Positions 25,412 to 34,316 of a stretch of DNA of 64,000 bases are shown here, one piece after another. How positions within the stretch are numbered: position 1 is the stretch's first letter; each line of letters starts with the position of its first letter. The notes under the pieces are model-generated. The model was not told where the DNA came from and made no database searches. It saw only the letters and a program-made list of their open reading frames with translations. A program made the translations under genes and the position numbers. Source of the DNA: Clostridia bacterium (GTDB taxonomy: Bacteria; Bacillota; Clostridia; Christensenellales; Borkfalkiaceae); NCBI GenBank assembly GCA_017505465.1, contig JAFVPE010000004.1, forward strand, positions 81,958 to 145,957. The letters are read 5' to 3'.

Positions 25412-26668
25412 ATGAAGATAGAAGTATCTCCAAAAGTATTTATTGCGGAAAAAGAACAAACGGTGTACGTAAAGACGTCGCAAAGCGGCGAGCTTTTTAT
25501 TAAGATACAACCGATGGAAATATACGGAATCAAGCATACCCCGAAATACCGCATCGATGAAGAAACACGCTACCCCTTCGTTCCCCTGAAATTGGAAAGA
25601 AAGGGCGTTTATTCTATTCGCTTTACATTCTTTGGGGAGCAACGCTACGACGTGCAAATCAAAAGTGGCGGCGAAGTAATATACAAAACACATCTCTATT
25701 CGGTACACGAAGACGCTGCAGGGCTTGACGTGTTCAAAGGGGATACCCATTTGCATTCGTGTAGATCGGATGGCGAAGGAACGCCGTTTGAGGTGGGTTG
25801 CGCATACAGAGCGGCTGGCTACGACTTTATTGCTATTACCGATCATCATAGATTTTTCCCGTCCATTGAAGGGAAGGAAGCGTTTGAAAGCTTAACCAAT
25901 ACGTTTAGGGTATTCAGAGGGGAAGAAGTCCACAACCACGATATGGGCTATTTTCATATCATCAACTTTGACGGCGAATTTAGTGTAAACGATATCGTGG
26001 AAGAGCAAGAGGAATACGTGGAAAAAGAAGTCGAAAACATCCTTTCCACAACCGATTTTCCTGCTTACGTGGCGGATAAATACGACTGCGCATATCGTAT
26101 GTTTATCGCGCGCGAGATTCGCCGCGGGGGCGGTGTTGCCATTATGGCGCATCCCTATTGGGATTGTTTCGGCGAATACAATATGCAAGAGCCGAATATC
26201 CGTTACCTTTGGGAAAAAGGAGCTTTCGACGCCTTGGAAGTGCTTGCAGGGTGCGATCGGACGGATTACGGTAATAATTTGCAGGTTGCGCTTTGGACGG
26301 ATTTGAAATTGCAGGGGATAAAAATTCCCGTAGTCGGCGCGTCCGACGCCCATTCCACAGTGGCGGCAGATTCTCTTTTCAATAAACAGTATTCGTTGGT
26401 ATTTGCAGAAAATTCAGACGGCATCAAGGACGCAATCAAAGCGGATAGATCGGTTGCCGTGCTCGCCAAGAAGGATTGGTATTTCACGTTTGGGGCGTTT
26501 AGATGGGCAAAATACGCACGCTTTTTGTTAGAGGAGTATTTCCCGTCTTACGTAAAATTGACAAAAAAACACGCCCTTGCGCTCGCGCAAAAGGACGAAA
26601 AGAGTATTACGAGGACCGAGAAGGCAATTTTAGCATATAAAAAGAAGTTTTTTGTTTGGTGTGAATAA
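25412..26668 (+). CDS. PHP-domain metal-dependent hydrolase
   Basis: 418 residues. Residues 1-100 form a beta-sandwich-like leader (KIEVSPKVFIAEKEQTVYVK). The PHP domain follows, with all four metal-binding motifs: GDTHLHSCRSDGEG (His113, His115), FIAITDHHRF, VAIMAHPYWD and VVGASDAHS. Such domains hydrolyse phosphoester bonds using two or three metal ions; substrates range from histidinol phosphate to nucleotides. The C-terminal 60 residues are basic and helical. The GH94 gene starts on the last base of this stop codon (TAATG), so the proteins are made together. The pairing with a phosphorylase hints at action on a sugar phosphate, but this is inference. Confidence 0.85.
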   Translation: MKIEVSPKVFIAEKEQTVYVKTSQSGELFIKIQPMEIYGIKHTPKYRIDEETRYPFVPLKLERKGVYSIRFTFFGEQRYDVQIKSGGEVIYKTHLYSVHEDAAGLDVFKGDTHLHSCRSDGEGTPFEVGCAYRAAGYDFIAITDHHRFFPSIEGKEAFESLTNTFRVFRGEEVHNHDMGYFHIINFDGEFSVNDIVEEQEEYVEKEVENILSTTDFPAYVADKYDCAYRMFIAREIRRGGGVAIMAHPYWDCFGEYNMQEPNIRYLWEKGAFDALEVLAGCDRTDYGNNLQVALWTDLKLQGIKIPVVGASDAHSTVAADSLFNKQYSLVFAENSDGIKDAIKADRSVAVLAKKDWYFTFGAFRWAKYARFLLEEYFPSYVKLTKKHALALAQKDEKSITRTEKAILAYKKKFFVWCE

Positions 26669-29037
26669 TGAACAACGCAAGAACGAAAGAGAGTTTTTAC
26701 GCGTTTGACGATAAAAACAGGGAAATTATTTTCAAGCGGCACGATATGCCTTCGCCTTGGATGAATTATCTCACGAACGGAGAGATGTTCACAATGATGT
26801 CGCAGGCAGGCGGTAATTTGTCTTGGTATAAATCTCCGCAAATTTGGCGTATCGGCAGATATAATTTCTATAATCTTCCTATAGACGGCAACGGACTTTT
26901 CGTGTATATCAAGGACTTGTCGACGGGCAAGACGTGGAATCCTAGCTTTATTCCTTGCAACGAAGTGCCCGATTTTTGGCAGTCGGCGCACGGCTTGGGA
27001 TATACCCGTTTCATGGCGGAAAAGGACGGCTTGAAGGCGGAGCTCACTTGCTTTATCGGCAAGGATAACGCGCTTATTTACAAAATGCAGCTTACGGCGG
27101 AAACGGTGCGTGACGTGCAAATTTTTGCTTGTCAAGAAATGGGATTGATGCAGTATTTGCGTGAAGTGCAGTGGCAATGCTACGTCAAAAACAGCAATAA
27201 TATTTTGTATAACGAAGAAAACGACGCGCTCGTGTACGAGTATTTCCCCGACGGACAACCCCGTCCCGAGGAAACGCCTTTCGTGTATTTCACGGCGGAT
27301 AGAAAATCGAGCTCGTATAGCGGTTGCAGACAAGATTTTATCGGTTTCTACCGTGATTTGAAAAATCCCGCAGCCATCGAAAACGGCTCTTGCGGAAACA
27401 CCGAATTGAAAGGGGGAGAGGCGATGTTTTCGCTGTCCTTCGACCTTTCCTTGCAGGCAGGTAAAAAGGAAAGCTTAAACCTTTATCTTGGCACGCTTGA
27501 ACAAGGGGAAGACGCTAGCGCCGTATTGCGCAGGGTGAAGGCAAGCGGCTACGCCGAAAGGTCTTTTGCTTGGCTCAAGGAGTATTGGGAAGGCAGACTT
27601 GCACGCTTCCAAGTGGAAGTTCCCGATGCGGACAGCGCGCGTATGATGAACGTTTGGAATCCCTTGCAAGCGCTCGTGAATTTCTACGTTTGCCGTGAAA
27701 TTTCCTTTTACGCAACGGGTACGGTGCGCGGCGTGGGCGTGCGTGACGCATCGCAGGATATTTTGGGGAATCTATTGTACGATTTACCTGCGGCGAAGAA
27801 GAAACTTAAATTGATTATGACGCAGCAGTACAACTGTGGCAAAACGGTGCATTATTTCTATCCCGAAGAAAAATCGCCTGCGCTTTTGAGTGACCGCAGC
27901 GACAATCATCTTTGGATGATTTATACGGCATATCAAATCGTAATGGAAGAAGGGAAAACGGACTTCCTTAACGAAAAGGTGGCGTATTTTGACGGCGGCG
28001 AAGGCAGCGTATTCGAGCACTTGAAGAAATCTATCGAGTTTACGGTGAACAATCTCGGCGAAGACGGCTTGCCCTTAATGCTCGGCTCGGATTGGAACGA
28101 TATGCTTTCCAACGTATGCAAAAAAGGCAAAGGGGAAAGCGTATTCGTGTCGCAAATGCTCGTGCTTGCGTGCAAGCAAATGAAGGAGCTTTGCACATTG
28201 GTAGGCGAAACGCACCCCGAGTACGATAAAATTATTGAGAAGCAAGAAAAGATACTCAACGAGTTTTGTTGGGACGGCGAATGGTTTATCCGTGCGGTGA
28301 CCGACGAAGGTATGAAGCTTGGGAAAAAGGGCGATGAATGCGCGGAGCTTTGGATCAACTCCCAAAGCTGGGCGGTATTCTCGGAAAGCACGACAAAGGA
28401 ACGTGGCATGTCTGCGATGAACGCGGCGGTGGAACGCTTGGATTGCGGCTACGGACTTATGAAACTGTATCCGCCCCTGCAAAGAAATTACCCGTCGAAG
28501 GAAAACGAATTGACGTTTGCGCAACCGGGCATAGGGGAAAACGGCGGCGTGTTCTGCCATGCGAATACGTGGGCGATTATTGCGGAGTGTATGCTTGGCA
28601 ATAACGACATGGCGTATAAGATTTATAAGGAAATGATCCCCGATAACATCGTTTCCAAGTTTGGCGTAGACCATTACAACGCCGAGCCGTATATCTATTC
28701 TTCGAATATTCGCGCGCCGATGGCGTTGTCCGCAGGCGCGGCGGGCGTATCTTGGCTGTCGGGTACGGCGGCTTGGATGACGGTTGCCATTCAACAATAT
28801 ATTTTCGGATTGAAGCCGAAAATGCACGCTTTGGAAATCAAACCCTGCATTCCAAACGCTTGGGAAAGCGCAAAGGTAAAACGTATTTTCCGTGGAACGG
28901 AGTACGATATTACGATTGATAACACCGCTTGCAAAGGAAATTGCGTAAAAGCGATTTTCGTAGACGGAAAACAAATCGAAGGGAACTTGGTTGCGCCGAA
29001 GGGCGAAAAACTGAAAATTACAGTCGTTATGGGCTAA
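26668..29037 (+). CDS. GH94 disaccharide/oligosaccharide phosphorylase
   Basis: 789 residues, cytosolic. It has the glycosyltransferase-36/GH94 layout: an N-terminal beta-sandwich (WMNYLTNGEMFTMMSQAGGN, YSGCRQDFIGFYRD), a linker and an (alpha/alpha)6 barrel with GVGVRDASQDILGNL, LPLMLGSDWNDMLS (Asp475 and Asp478, containing the family's general acid) and INSQSWAVFS. The C-terminus (NPYIYSSN-type segment EPYIYSSNIRAPM, then IKPCIPNAW) is also typical. Members phosphorolyse cellobiose, chitobiose, laminaribiose or 1,2-beta-glucans to a glucose or GlcNAc 1-phosphate. I cannot choose the substrate from sequence. Start and stop codons overlap with the PHP gene, and a GT2 gene follows 26 bases downstream. 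Confidence 0.88.
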   Translation: MNNARTKESFYAFDDKNREIIFKRHDMPSPWMNYLTNGEMFTMMSQAGGNLSWYKSPQIWRIGRYNFYNLPIDGNGLFVYIKDLSTGKTWNPSFIPCNEVPDFWQSAHGLGYTRFMAEKDGLKAELTCFIGKDNALIYKMQLTAETVRDVQIFACQEMGLMQYLREVQWQCYVKNSNNILYNEENDALVYEYFPDGQPRPEETPFVYFTADRKSSSYSGCRQDFIGFYRDLKNPAAIENGSCGNTELKGGEAMFSLSFDLSLQAGKKESLNLYLGTLEQGEDASAVLRRVKASGYAERSFAWLKEYWEGRLARFQVEVPDADSARMMNVWNPLQALVNFYVCREISFYATGTVRGVGVRDASQDILGNLLYDLPAAKKKLKLIMTQQYNCGKTVHYFYPEEKSPALLSDRSDNHLWMIYTAYQIVMEEGKTDFLNEKVAYFDGGEGSVFEHLKKSIEFTVNNLGEDGLPLMLGSDWNDMLSNVCKKGKGESVFVSQMLVLACKQMKELCTLVGETHPEYDKIIEKQEKILNEFCWDGEWFIRAVTDEGMKLGKKGDECAELWINSQSWAVFSESTTKERGMSAMNAAVERLDCGYGLMKLYPPLQRNYPSKENELTFAQPGIGENGGVFCHANTWAIIAECMLGNNDMAYKIYKEMIPDNIVSKFGVDHYNAEPYIYSSNIRAPMALSAGAAGVSWLSGTAAWMTVAIQQYIFGLKPKMHALEIKPCIPNAWESAKVKRIFRGTEYDITIDNTACKGNCVKAIFVDGKQIEGNLVAPKGEKLKITVVMG

Positions 29038-29063
29038 CGAAATCCCCCAAGGAGGGACAAGCG

Positions 29064-29819
29064 ATGTCAAAAAATAATAGGTTAATTGTAGTAATTCCTT
29101 CTTATGAACCGGGAGAGGAATTTATTGAATATGCCAAAACGGTTAGCGAAAGCGCAAAAAACGTTGTGGTTGTCAACGACGGAAGCTGCGAGAAATACGA
29201 TTTTATTTTTGATGAAATTGCAAAAATAGGAAACGTAATCTATCTCAAAAGTGAGAAAAATCAAGGCAAGGGCTGTGCGTTGAAAAAGGCGTTCGCATAC
29301 TGCGCGGATAGCTTTGATGCGGACGACGTTATCGTCACTGCCGATTGCGACGGTCAGCACGCAGCAGAGGACGTTGTCAAGGTGTATAATGCCGCGTTGG
29401 AAAACAAGGGATTTTTGGTGCTTGGATCGAGAGATTTTACGTTGTCTAACATTCCGCCCAAGAGCCAAATCGGTAACACGATGTTCCGTAAGGCGTACAA
29501 GCGGTATTACGGCTTGAGCGTTTACGATACGCAAACGGGTTTGCGTGGGTTTAACGTGTCGCTTGGGGAAGCGTTTACCGACGTGAGTGGGGAACGTTTT
29601 GAGTATGAAATGGGCGTTTTGATTTACGCAAAGCAGCACGATATTCCCATTTTGGAAGTGCCTATCAAAACAATCTATCCCGAAAATCCAAAGGAACACG
29701 CCACCCATTATAAAGCGATTCGCGATAGCTTGAAAATTTGGGGCGTTGTTTTGAAGAACGTGCGCAAAACGCGAAAAATGGAAAAGCAAAAAAAGAATCA
29801 GCAGCAAAAGAAAGATTGA
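29064..29819 (+). CDS. GT2 family glycosyltransferase
   Basis: 251 residues starting at ATG 29064, which has GGAGGG seven bases upstream; the open frame continues further 5' inside the GH94 gene but without support. GT-A fold signatures: VVIPSYEPGEEF, VVVNDGSCEKYD, YLKSEKNQGKGCALKKAF, VTADCDGQH (DxD-type metal site) and DTQTGLRGFN. The size and motifs resemble dolichyl-phosphate mannose synthase-like enzymes that load a sugar onto a polyprenyl phosphate. No C-terminal membrane helices are present; the tail is basic (KTRKMEKQKKNQQQKK). It probably belongs to the operon starting at 25412. Confidence 0.88.
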   Translation: MSKNNRLIVVIPSYEPGEEFIEYAKTVSESAKNVVVVNDGSCEKYDFIFDEIAKIGNVIYLKSEKNQGKGCALKKAFAYCADSFDADDVIVTADCDGQHAAEDVVKVYNAALENKGFLVLGSRDFTLSNIPPKSQIGNTMFRKAYKRYYGLSVYDTQTGLRGFNVSLGEAFTDVSGERFEYEMGVLIYAKQHDIPILEVPIKTIYPENPKEHATHYKAIRDSLKIWGVVLKNVRKTRKMEKQKKNQQQKKD

Positions 29820-29836
29820 TAAATTCGGGGGATACG

Positions 29837-30703
29837 ATGAAAAAGATCTTGACGGGAATTTTAGCAACGCTTTGCGTGGGCGCTTTGGTGGGCGGCGCAA
29901 TGCTTGCGAATAACGTAAACGCTTCGGCGGCGACCAATTTACCGATTGCAAAGGAAGATATTTTTGAATTGGACGCTCCGCCTGCGTGCAGGCTTACCTT
30001 GGAAGAAACGAAGGTAAAGGGCATAAAAGCAGGGAATTGGGGCTACTACAATGCGGAAGGGGACGACGTGTGGTATTTTAGCCACGACGGCACGCCTACG
30101 AGTAACAATCCCGAAATCCGATTCGTGACGGACGGTACGCAAACCACGTCAAAGCCCTATACGTATGCGCCGATAGAAGTGGAAAGTTTCTCGTTCGATT
30201 ATAGAATTGCAAATGACGGCGAAGCGGACGTGGCCGATTTGGAAAACACCCATTACATCGTGCAAATTTTGGCGTCGGACGGCACGTATCCTATTATATT
30301 GCCCTTTATTCAAGACGATGGCGAATGGCATACGATTACGGTAAACCAAACCACGCCGATTACAAATGGCGGGGGAAATAGAGTGCAGTATCGTGACGTG
30401 GATCACTTGTTTGCAGGATTTCTCTTCAAAATGGGCGGTCTTGACGGCGAATTTATGATACGCAATATCAATCTAGTGGTAGTGGGGGAAGAAAACGTGG
30501 ATGCTTCTACGCCGAGTACTCCAAGCACTCCGTCTGCGCCGAACAATTCTTCGACGTCCACGGATAAAAGCGAGACTTCGGGCTCGACGGAAAATATGAA
30601 AAAGAGCGGTGGCTGTGGCGCAATCATTGGCGGCTCTATCGCGGCGAGCCTTCTCGTTGCGGCGGGCGCGGCGCTCTTCCTTCGCAAGAAAGAAAATAAT
30701 TGA
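29837..30703 (+). CDS. Secreted surface protein with Cys-Gly transmembrane tail
   Basis: 288 residues from ATG 29837 (GGGGGA upstream). The signal peptide MKKILTGILATLCVGALVGG... is followed by one compact beta domain (residues 45-215) with WGYYNAEGDDVWYFSHDG and IQDDGEWHTITVNQ. Then comes a Ser/Thr/Pro linker (TPSTPSTPSAPNNSSTST) and the tail KKSGGCGAIIGGS, a hydrophobic helix and FLRKKENN. The tail parallels that of the protein at 1211-3493. The protein is likely displayed on the cell surface. Its location directly after a glycosyltransferase might mean that it is a glycoprotein substrate, or it may simply be a glycan-binding protein. No family was recognised. Confidence 0.75.
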   Translation: MKKILTGILATLCVGALVGGAMLANNVNASAATNLPIAKEDIFELDAPPACRLTLEETKVKGIKAGNWGYYNAEGDDVWYFSHDGTPTSNNPEIRFVTDGTQTTSKPYTYAPIEVESFSFDYRIANDGEADVADLENTHYIVQILASDGTYPIILPFIQDDGEWHTITVNQTTPITNGGGNRVQYRDVDHLFAGFLFKMGGLDGEFMIRNINLVVVGEENVDASTPSTPSTPSAPNNSSTSTDKSETSGSTENMKKSGGCGAIIGGSIAASLLVAAGAALFLRKKENN

Positions 30704-30716
30704 TTTGAATAGAAAG

Positions 30717-30755
30717 AAGCGTCCGAGAATGGAACTCCATTCTCGGACGCTTTTG
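30717..30755. terminator. Bidirectional terminator, 16-bp stem
   Basis: AAGCGTCCGAGAATGG (30717-30732), loop AACT, CCATTCTCGGACGCTT (30737-30752), then TTG. It separates the + strand operon ending at 30703 from the convergent lipid operon ending at 30758. Confidence 0.9.
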
Positions 30756-30757
30756 TA

Positions 30758-31731
30758 TTAGTTTTCTTTCGGGAAATAGGTTGTTATAAAGTCCACGATT
30801 GCTTGGTCGTAGCGTTCAGGATCGACGATACGAAGCTTGGAATGGGCTCCGTGTTCAAACCAAACGATTTGTTTTTTATCGTGGGGACATTTCGCAAACA
30901 GCTTTTCCGCTTCCACGGGAAGGGAATAGCGGTCTTCTTTACTGTGAATCATCAAAAAGGGCTTTTGCAATTTGTCTATGATATCGATGTTGCCGTAACG
31001 GATATTGTGTCCCGTGTAATGCTTTACCCATTGGTAACCAACGGCATAGTCGGCCATTCGGGTTGGTGGAAATCGCCCACCATGTGATTTTTGAAGGTTT
31101 CGTAGAAGTTGGGGTACATACCTTCGGCAATCAAGCCTTCGAGGTAATCGGGACAGTCCTTGGACGTGAGCGCCATCAACGCACAAGAAGAACCGATACA
31201 AATGCCGTGGAACACAATATGCTTGATTCCGTATTCATCGTGCAAAAGCTTTGCCCAAGCGAGTAAGTCTTTGTGTTCTTCAAAGCCAACCGTATTAAAC
31301 GTACCGTCGCTTTCGCCGTGTGCGCGTGCGTCGAGCGTCAAAACGTTATAACCAAGTTCGGGGTAGGGTTTAGCAAAATAATAGCCGTAGCGAAGCCCCT
31401 CGGTGCGCCCTGCGACGAAAATCAACGCGCGGTCATAGCCGTAGTCGTAATATTCGCCGTACAAATTCAAGCCTTCGTTGACGATATGCACGTCCTTTTT
31501 ATACGCTTGATTTTGTTCGCTCCAAGCCACGCCGTCGTTGTACATTTTAAGTTGCACGGTTTCTTGTTGGGAACATTGTCTTCCCCATTTCGATTTTTTC
31601 GTTCTTTTGAGTTGCAAAATTACTAAGAAACGAGCTACGAATAAGCAAGAGAGAAAGACGGATAACGCCAAAGCAACAACGATGCAAACGACAAATACGG
31701 CGATGCCTTCTTTTGTTTCAAATAACCACAT
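30758..31731 (-). pseudogene. Membrane-anchored alpha/beta hydrolase interrupted by a frameshift
   Basis: Two overlapping minus-strand frames make up one protein of about 320 residues. The first (31731 down to about 31050) has an N-terminal membrane helix (IAVFVVCIVVALALSVFL), LTLDARAHGESDG and the nucleophile elbow FHGICIGSSCA. The second (about 31060 down to 30758) supplies MADYAVGYQWVKHY, FLMIHSKEDRYSLP (acid) and WFEHGAHSKL (His). One base appears to be missing around 31050-31070. The elbow is GxCxG, with Cys178 where most family members have Ser. It is the last gene of the lipid operon, so a lysophospholipase, acyl-thioesterase or acyltransferase role is plausible. It may be a true pseudogene, a sequencing error or programmed frameshifting; the first two are more likely. 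Confidence 0.8.
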
Positions 31732-31740
31732 AATGAAATC

Positions 31741-32394
31741 CTACCTACATTTTTTACCTATTTTATCTTGTTGGACTCTTCTGTCCAATTCTTCTTTGAG
31801 CTCTCGCGCCTTCTTTTCTACCATTTCGTTGAGCGCGATGATGTCTTCTTTCGTGGGATTGAGAGAAGAACAGTAGTCGGAAAGATAAATCTTTTTTCCG
31901 ATGATCACGTGCGCACGCTTAAATATTCCGTAATTGCCGTCGATGATGACGGGGATAATCGGCGCGCCCGAGCGCAGGGCAATCATGACGTAACTCGGCT
32001 TAAAGGAATGCATTTGCCCGTCCAAAGTGATATGGGCTTCGGGGTAGATTTGCACGAGCTTTCCCTTTTCCAAAAGCTCGACGCTCTCGTCCATAAACTT
32101 CATACCCTTCACGTCGCGGTTGGAGCAGATCCCGCCGAAAAATTTTGCGATAAATCTAAACCATTTTCTACGAAAATTCACTTCCGACATCACCACGTAC
32201 AGCTTGCGGAAGGGGAAGAGGAACAGGTTTACAAGGTAATCGAATACGTGATAGTGGTTGGAAACGACTAGCGCACCCCCCTTAACGAACCGTCCTTGCT
32301 CCTTTTTGTCTTCGTAATAGGTTTTCCGTTTGAAAAACACAAGTTGTAAGGGGTAGCCCATCAATAGACCGAGCCACCGAAAAAACTCGTACAT
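31741..32394 (-). CDS. plsC: 1-acyl-glycerol-3-phosphate acyltransferase family (PlsC-like)
   Basis: 217 residues. The acyltransferase HX4D motif is His47-Asp52 in VVSNHYHVFDYLVN. FAKFFGGICSNRDVKGM and LVQIYPEAHITLDG (equivalent of the FPEGTRS glycerol-phosphate-binding block, here with Glu but lacking the usual Thr-Arg) follow, then APIIPVII. It transfers an acyl chain to lysophosphatidate or another lysophospholipid at the membrane surface. Start and stop codons overlap with the acyl ligase gene upstream (TAATG), implying a stoichiometric partnership: ligase-carrier charges an acyl group and PlsC attaches it. A housekeeping plsC could exist elsewhere, which would make this copy specialised for salvage. 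Confidence 0.85.
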   Translation of the reverse strand: MYEFFRWLGLLMGYPLQLVFFKRKTYYEDKKEQGRFVKGGALVVSNHYHVFDYLVNLFLFPFRKLYVVMSEVNFRRKWFRFIAKFFGGICSNRDVKGMKFMDESVELLEKGKLVQIYPEAHITLDGQMHSFKPSYVMIALRSGAPIIPVIIDGNYGIFKRAHVIIGKKIYLSDYCSSLNPTKEDIIALNEMVEKKARELKEELDRRVQQDKIGKKCR

Positions 32395-34316
32395 TATTCC
32401 ATTAAATCCTTTATTTTCTCTTCAAAATCGTTCAACGTGTAAGAGAAATTTTCCCCTTCAAAATCAAGTTGAACGTCAAACCGATCGTTGATTGCACTCA
32501 CAAGCGAGAAATAATCAAGGCTCGTACCGCCAAGATCGTTCATAAAATGCCCGTCGTCGGTGATTTCTTCTATCGGGAGCTGTAATACTTCTGCAAAGAG
32601 AGTGCGCAAAATTCCCTTAATTTCGGAATCTTCGCTATTCGTTGCCTTTTTTAACTCGTCAAAGCTTGCAAACAGCTTGATTTTGCCGTCGGCAATTGCC
32701 TTTTTTAAGTACGAACGGCTGACCTTAATCGCAAGCTCGGGCATAATTTTATCGTAGGTGAACCACACCTCGCGAACGCGATAGGAAGGGGGCAGGGTTG
32801 CGTTGAATGCATCAATATCCGCACGAAGCTTCTCTTTTTGCGCCGAGAGCAAGCCCTTGGGAACTTGCACCACAAGCATCAATTTCGAGCCGTCCTGCGT
32901 GCCAAGCACGGAAAACGCCGTCGCCGTAGGCAGATTGAACGCCTTTTCCGAGAAATCGGGGTTCAAGTTTTCACCGTCGTCGCCAAATACGACGTCGGAA
33001 ATGCGTCCGTCGATATAGTACCGTCCGTTGTCGTCCTTATGCACGACGTCGCCCGTGTCAAACCAACCGTCGTTACGGCGTTCTTCGCCGTTTATAATCA
33101 TTTTATAGCAAACGGATTTACCACGCACAAGCAGTTGGCTGTTCTCGCCGATAGAGTATTCCACCGAAGGGAAGGGCATACCGATGGATGCAAGCATTCG
33201 TTCTTTCGGACGCTTGGCAAGCTCCACCGAGCCAATGCCGATTTCACTCATACCGTAGCCGTTCACAAGAGTATATCCAAGCCCATTGACAAGCTCGAGG
33301 GTGCTTTCTTTTATGAAACTACCGCCTGAGATGCAAAACTGTACCGACTCGCCAAAGAGCTGTGAATTGACTTCCTTTAAGAGATTTCTCGCCATTTTTT
33401 TGCCGAGCGAAGGACTATTATTTTGCCATTTTAAGGACAGCTTTAAGCCCTTTTCAAATTTCTCTTGCGTTTTTTCGTCCGCCTTTGCAAGCGTACCGCG
33501 CACGGATTTTTCCACCGCGTGCCACAAAAGGGGAACGGCGAAAATGTGCGTTACCTTGTGCAAACGGACGGTGCGAAGAATGGCTTCGGGTGCCATGTCC
33601 GCAAGGAATACGAAGGTCGCGCCGAAAAAGGAAAACCAAAGATACATCGCCACCAACCCAAAAATATGATAAAGTGGAAGGAAAGCAAGCATTTTGATTT
33701 GTCCCTTGTAGGGGCGGACAATGTTATTGTTGATTTTACAAATGGGCGCAACGTTTAAAATTTGTTCGCTAATATTGCTTCCGTTATAGATACAAATCTT
33801 CTTTTCTAACGTCGTACCGCTTGTGGAAAGGGCAAACTCGTCCGCAAACGCAGGAAGGGCAGACGCACTTTCTTGCCCTGCCGTGCATACCGATTCAAAG
33901 GAATAAACGGGGAGCGAATATTCCGCTTTTACGCCGTGCGTTAGCACGCAAACACCGTCAAGCGTAGCAAGGATTTCATCCGTAAACGACGCAGGTTGGC
34001 GCAAATTGACGAGATAGGGCTTGTTGCCGCTTTTCAAGATTCCCCAAAAAAGGAGCATCCATTCCAAGCTATTTTCTGCGGAAAGACCGATATACTTTTC
34101 CTTGCAACCAAGTAGATTTACGATACCGCGCGCAACGGCTTCGATTTTCTCTTTCGCTTGCGCATAGGTGCAGGTAACCTTTCTCGTCATTGTGGGCAAC
34201 TCCGTCATTACGACGTCCCCTTGCCCGAAAATAATTTCGTAAATATTCTCAAAACGCCTTTCGCTTGCGGAAAGACGTTTTGTGTTTTCATGGATTCTTT
34301 TTAACGTTTTTTGCAT
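32394..34316 (-). CDS. AMP-dependent acyl ligase fused to an acyl-carrier domain
   Basis: 640 residues. The adenylating domain shows the core LSTSGTTLEKKICIYNG (P-loop), LVNGYGMSEIG and WFDTGDVVHKDDNGRYYIDGR, typical of ANL-family acyl-CoA/acyl-ACP synthetases. The last 80 residues form an acyl carrier domain with FMNDLGGTSLDYFSLVSAI, in which Ser599 is the predicted phosphopantetheine site. The enzyme would activate a free fatty acid with ATP and load it on its own carrier domain, avoiding free ACP. This corresponds to the acyl-ACP synthetase half of E. coli Aas, with PlsC encoded next door. It overlaps both the upstream carrier gene and the downstream plsC by one base (TAATG). Confidence 0.85.
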   Translation of the reverse strand: MQKTLKRIHENTKRLSASERRFENIYEIIFGQGDVVMTELPTMTRKVTCTYAQAKEKIEAVARGIVNLLGCKEKYIGLSAENSLEWMLLFWGILKSGNKPYLVNLRQPASFTDEILATLDGVCVLTHGVKAEYSLPVYSFESVCTAGQESASALPAFADEFALSTSGTTLEKKICIYNGSNISEQILNVAPICKINNNIVRPYKGQIKMLAFLPLYHIFGLVAMYLWFSFFGATFVFLADMAPEAILRTVRLHKVTHIFAVPLLWHAVEKSVRGTLAKADEKTQEKFEKGLKLSLKWQNNSPSLGKKMARNLLKEVNSQLFGESVQFCISGGSFIKESTLELVNGLGYTLVNGYGMSEIGIGSVELAKRPKERMLASIGMPFPSVEYSIGENSQLLVRGKSVCYKMIINGEERRNDGWFDTGDVVHKDDNGRYYIDGRISDVVFGDDGENLNPDFSEKAFNLPTATAFSVLGTQDGSKLMLVVQVPKGLLSAQKEKLRADIDAFNATLPPSYRVREVWFTYDKIMPELAIKVSRSYLKKAIADGKIKLFASFDELKKATNSEDSEIKGILRTLFAEVLQLPIEEITDDGHFMNDLGGTSLDYFSLVSAINDRFDVQLDFEGENFSYTLNDFEEKIKDLME

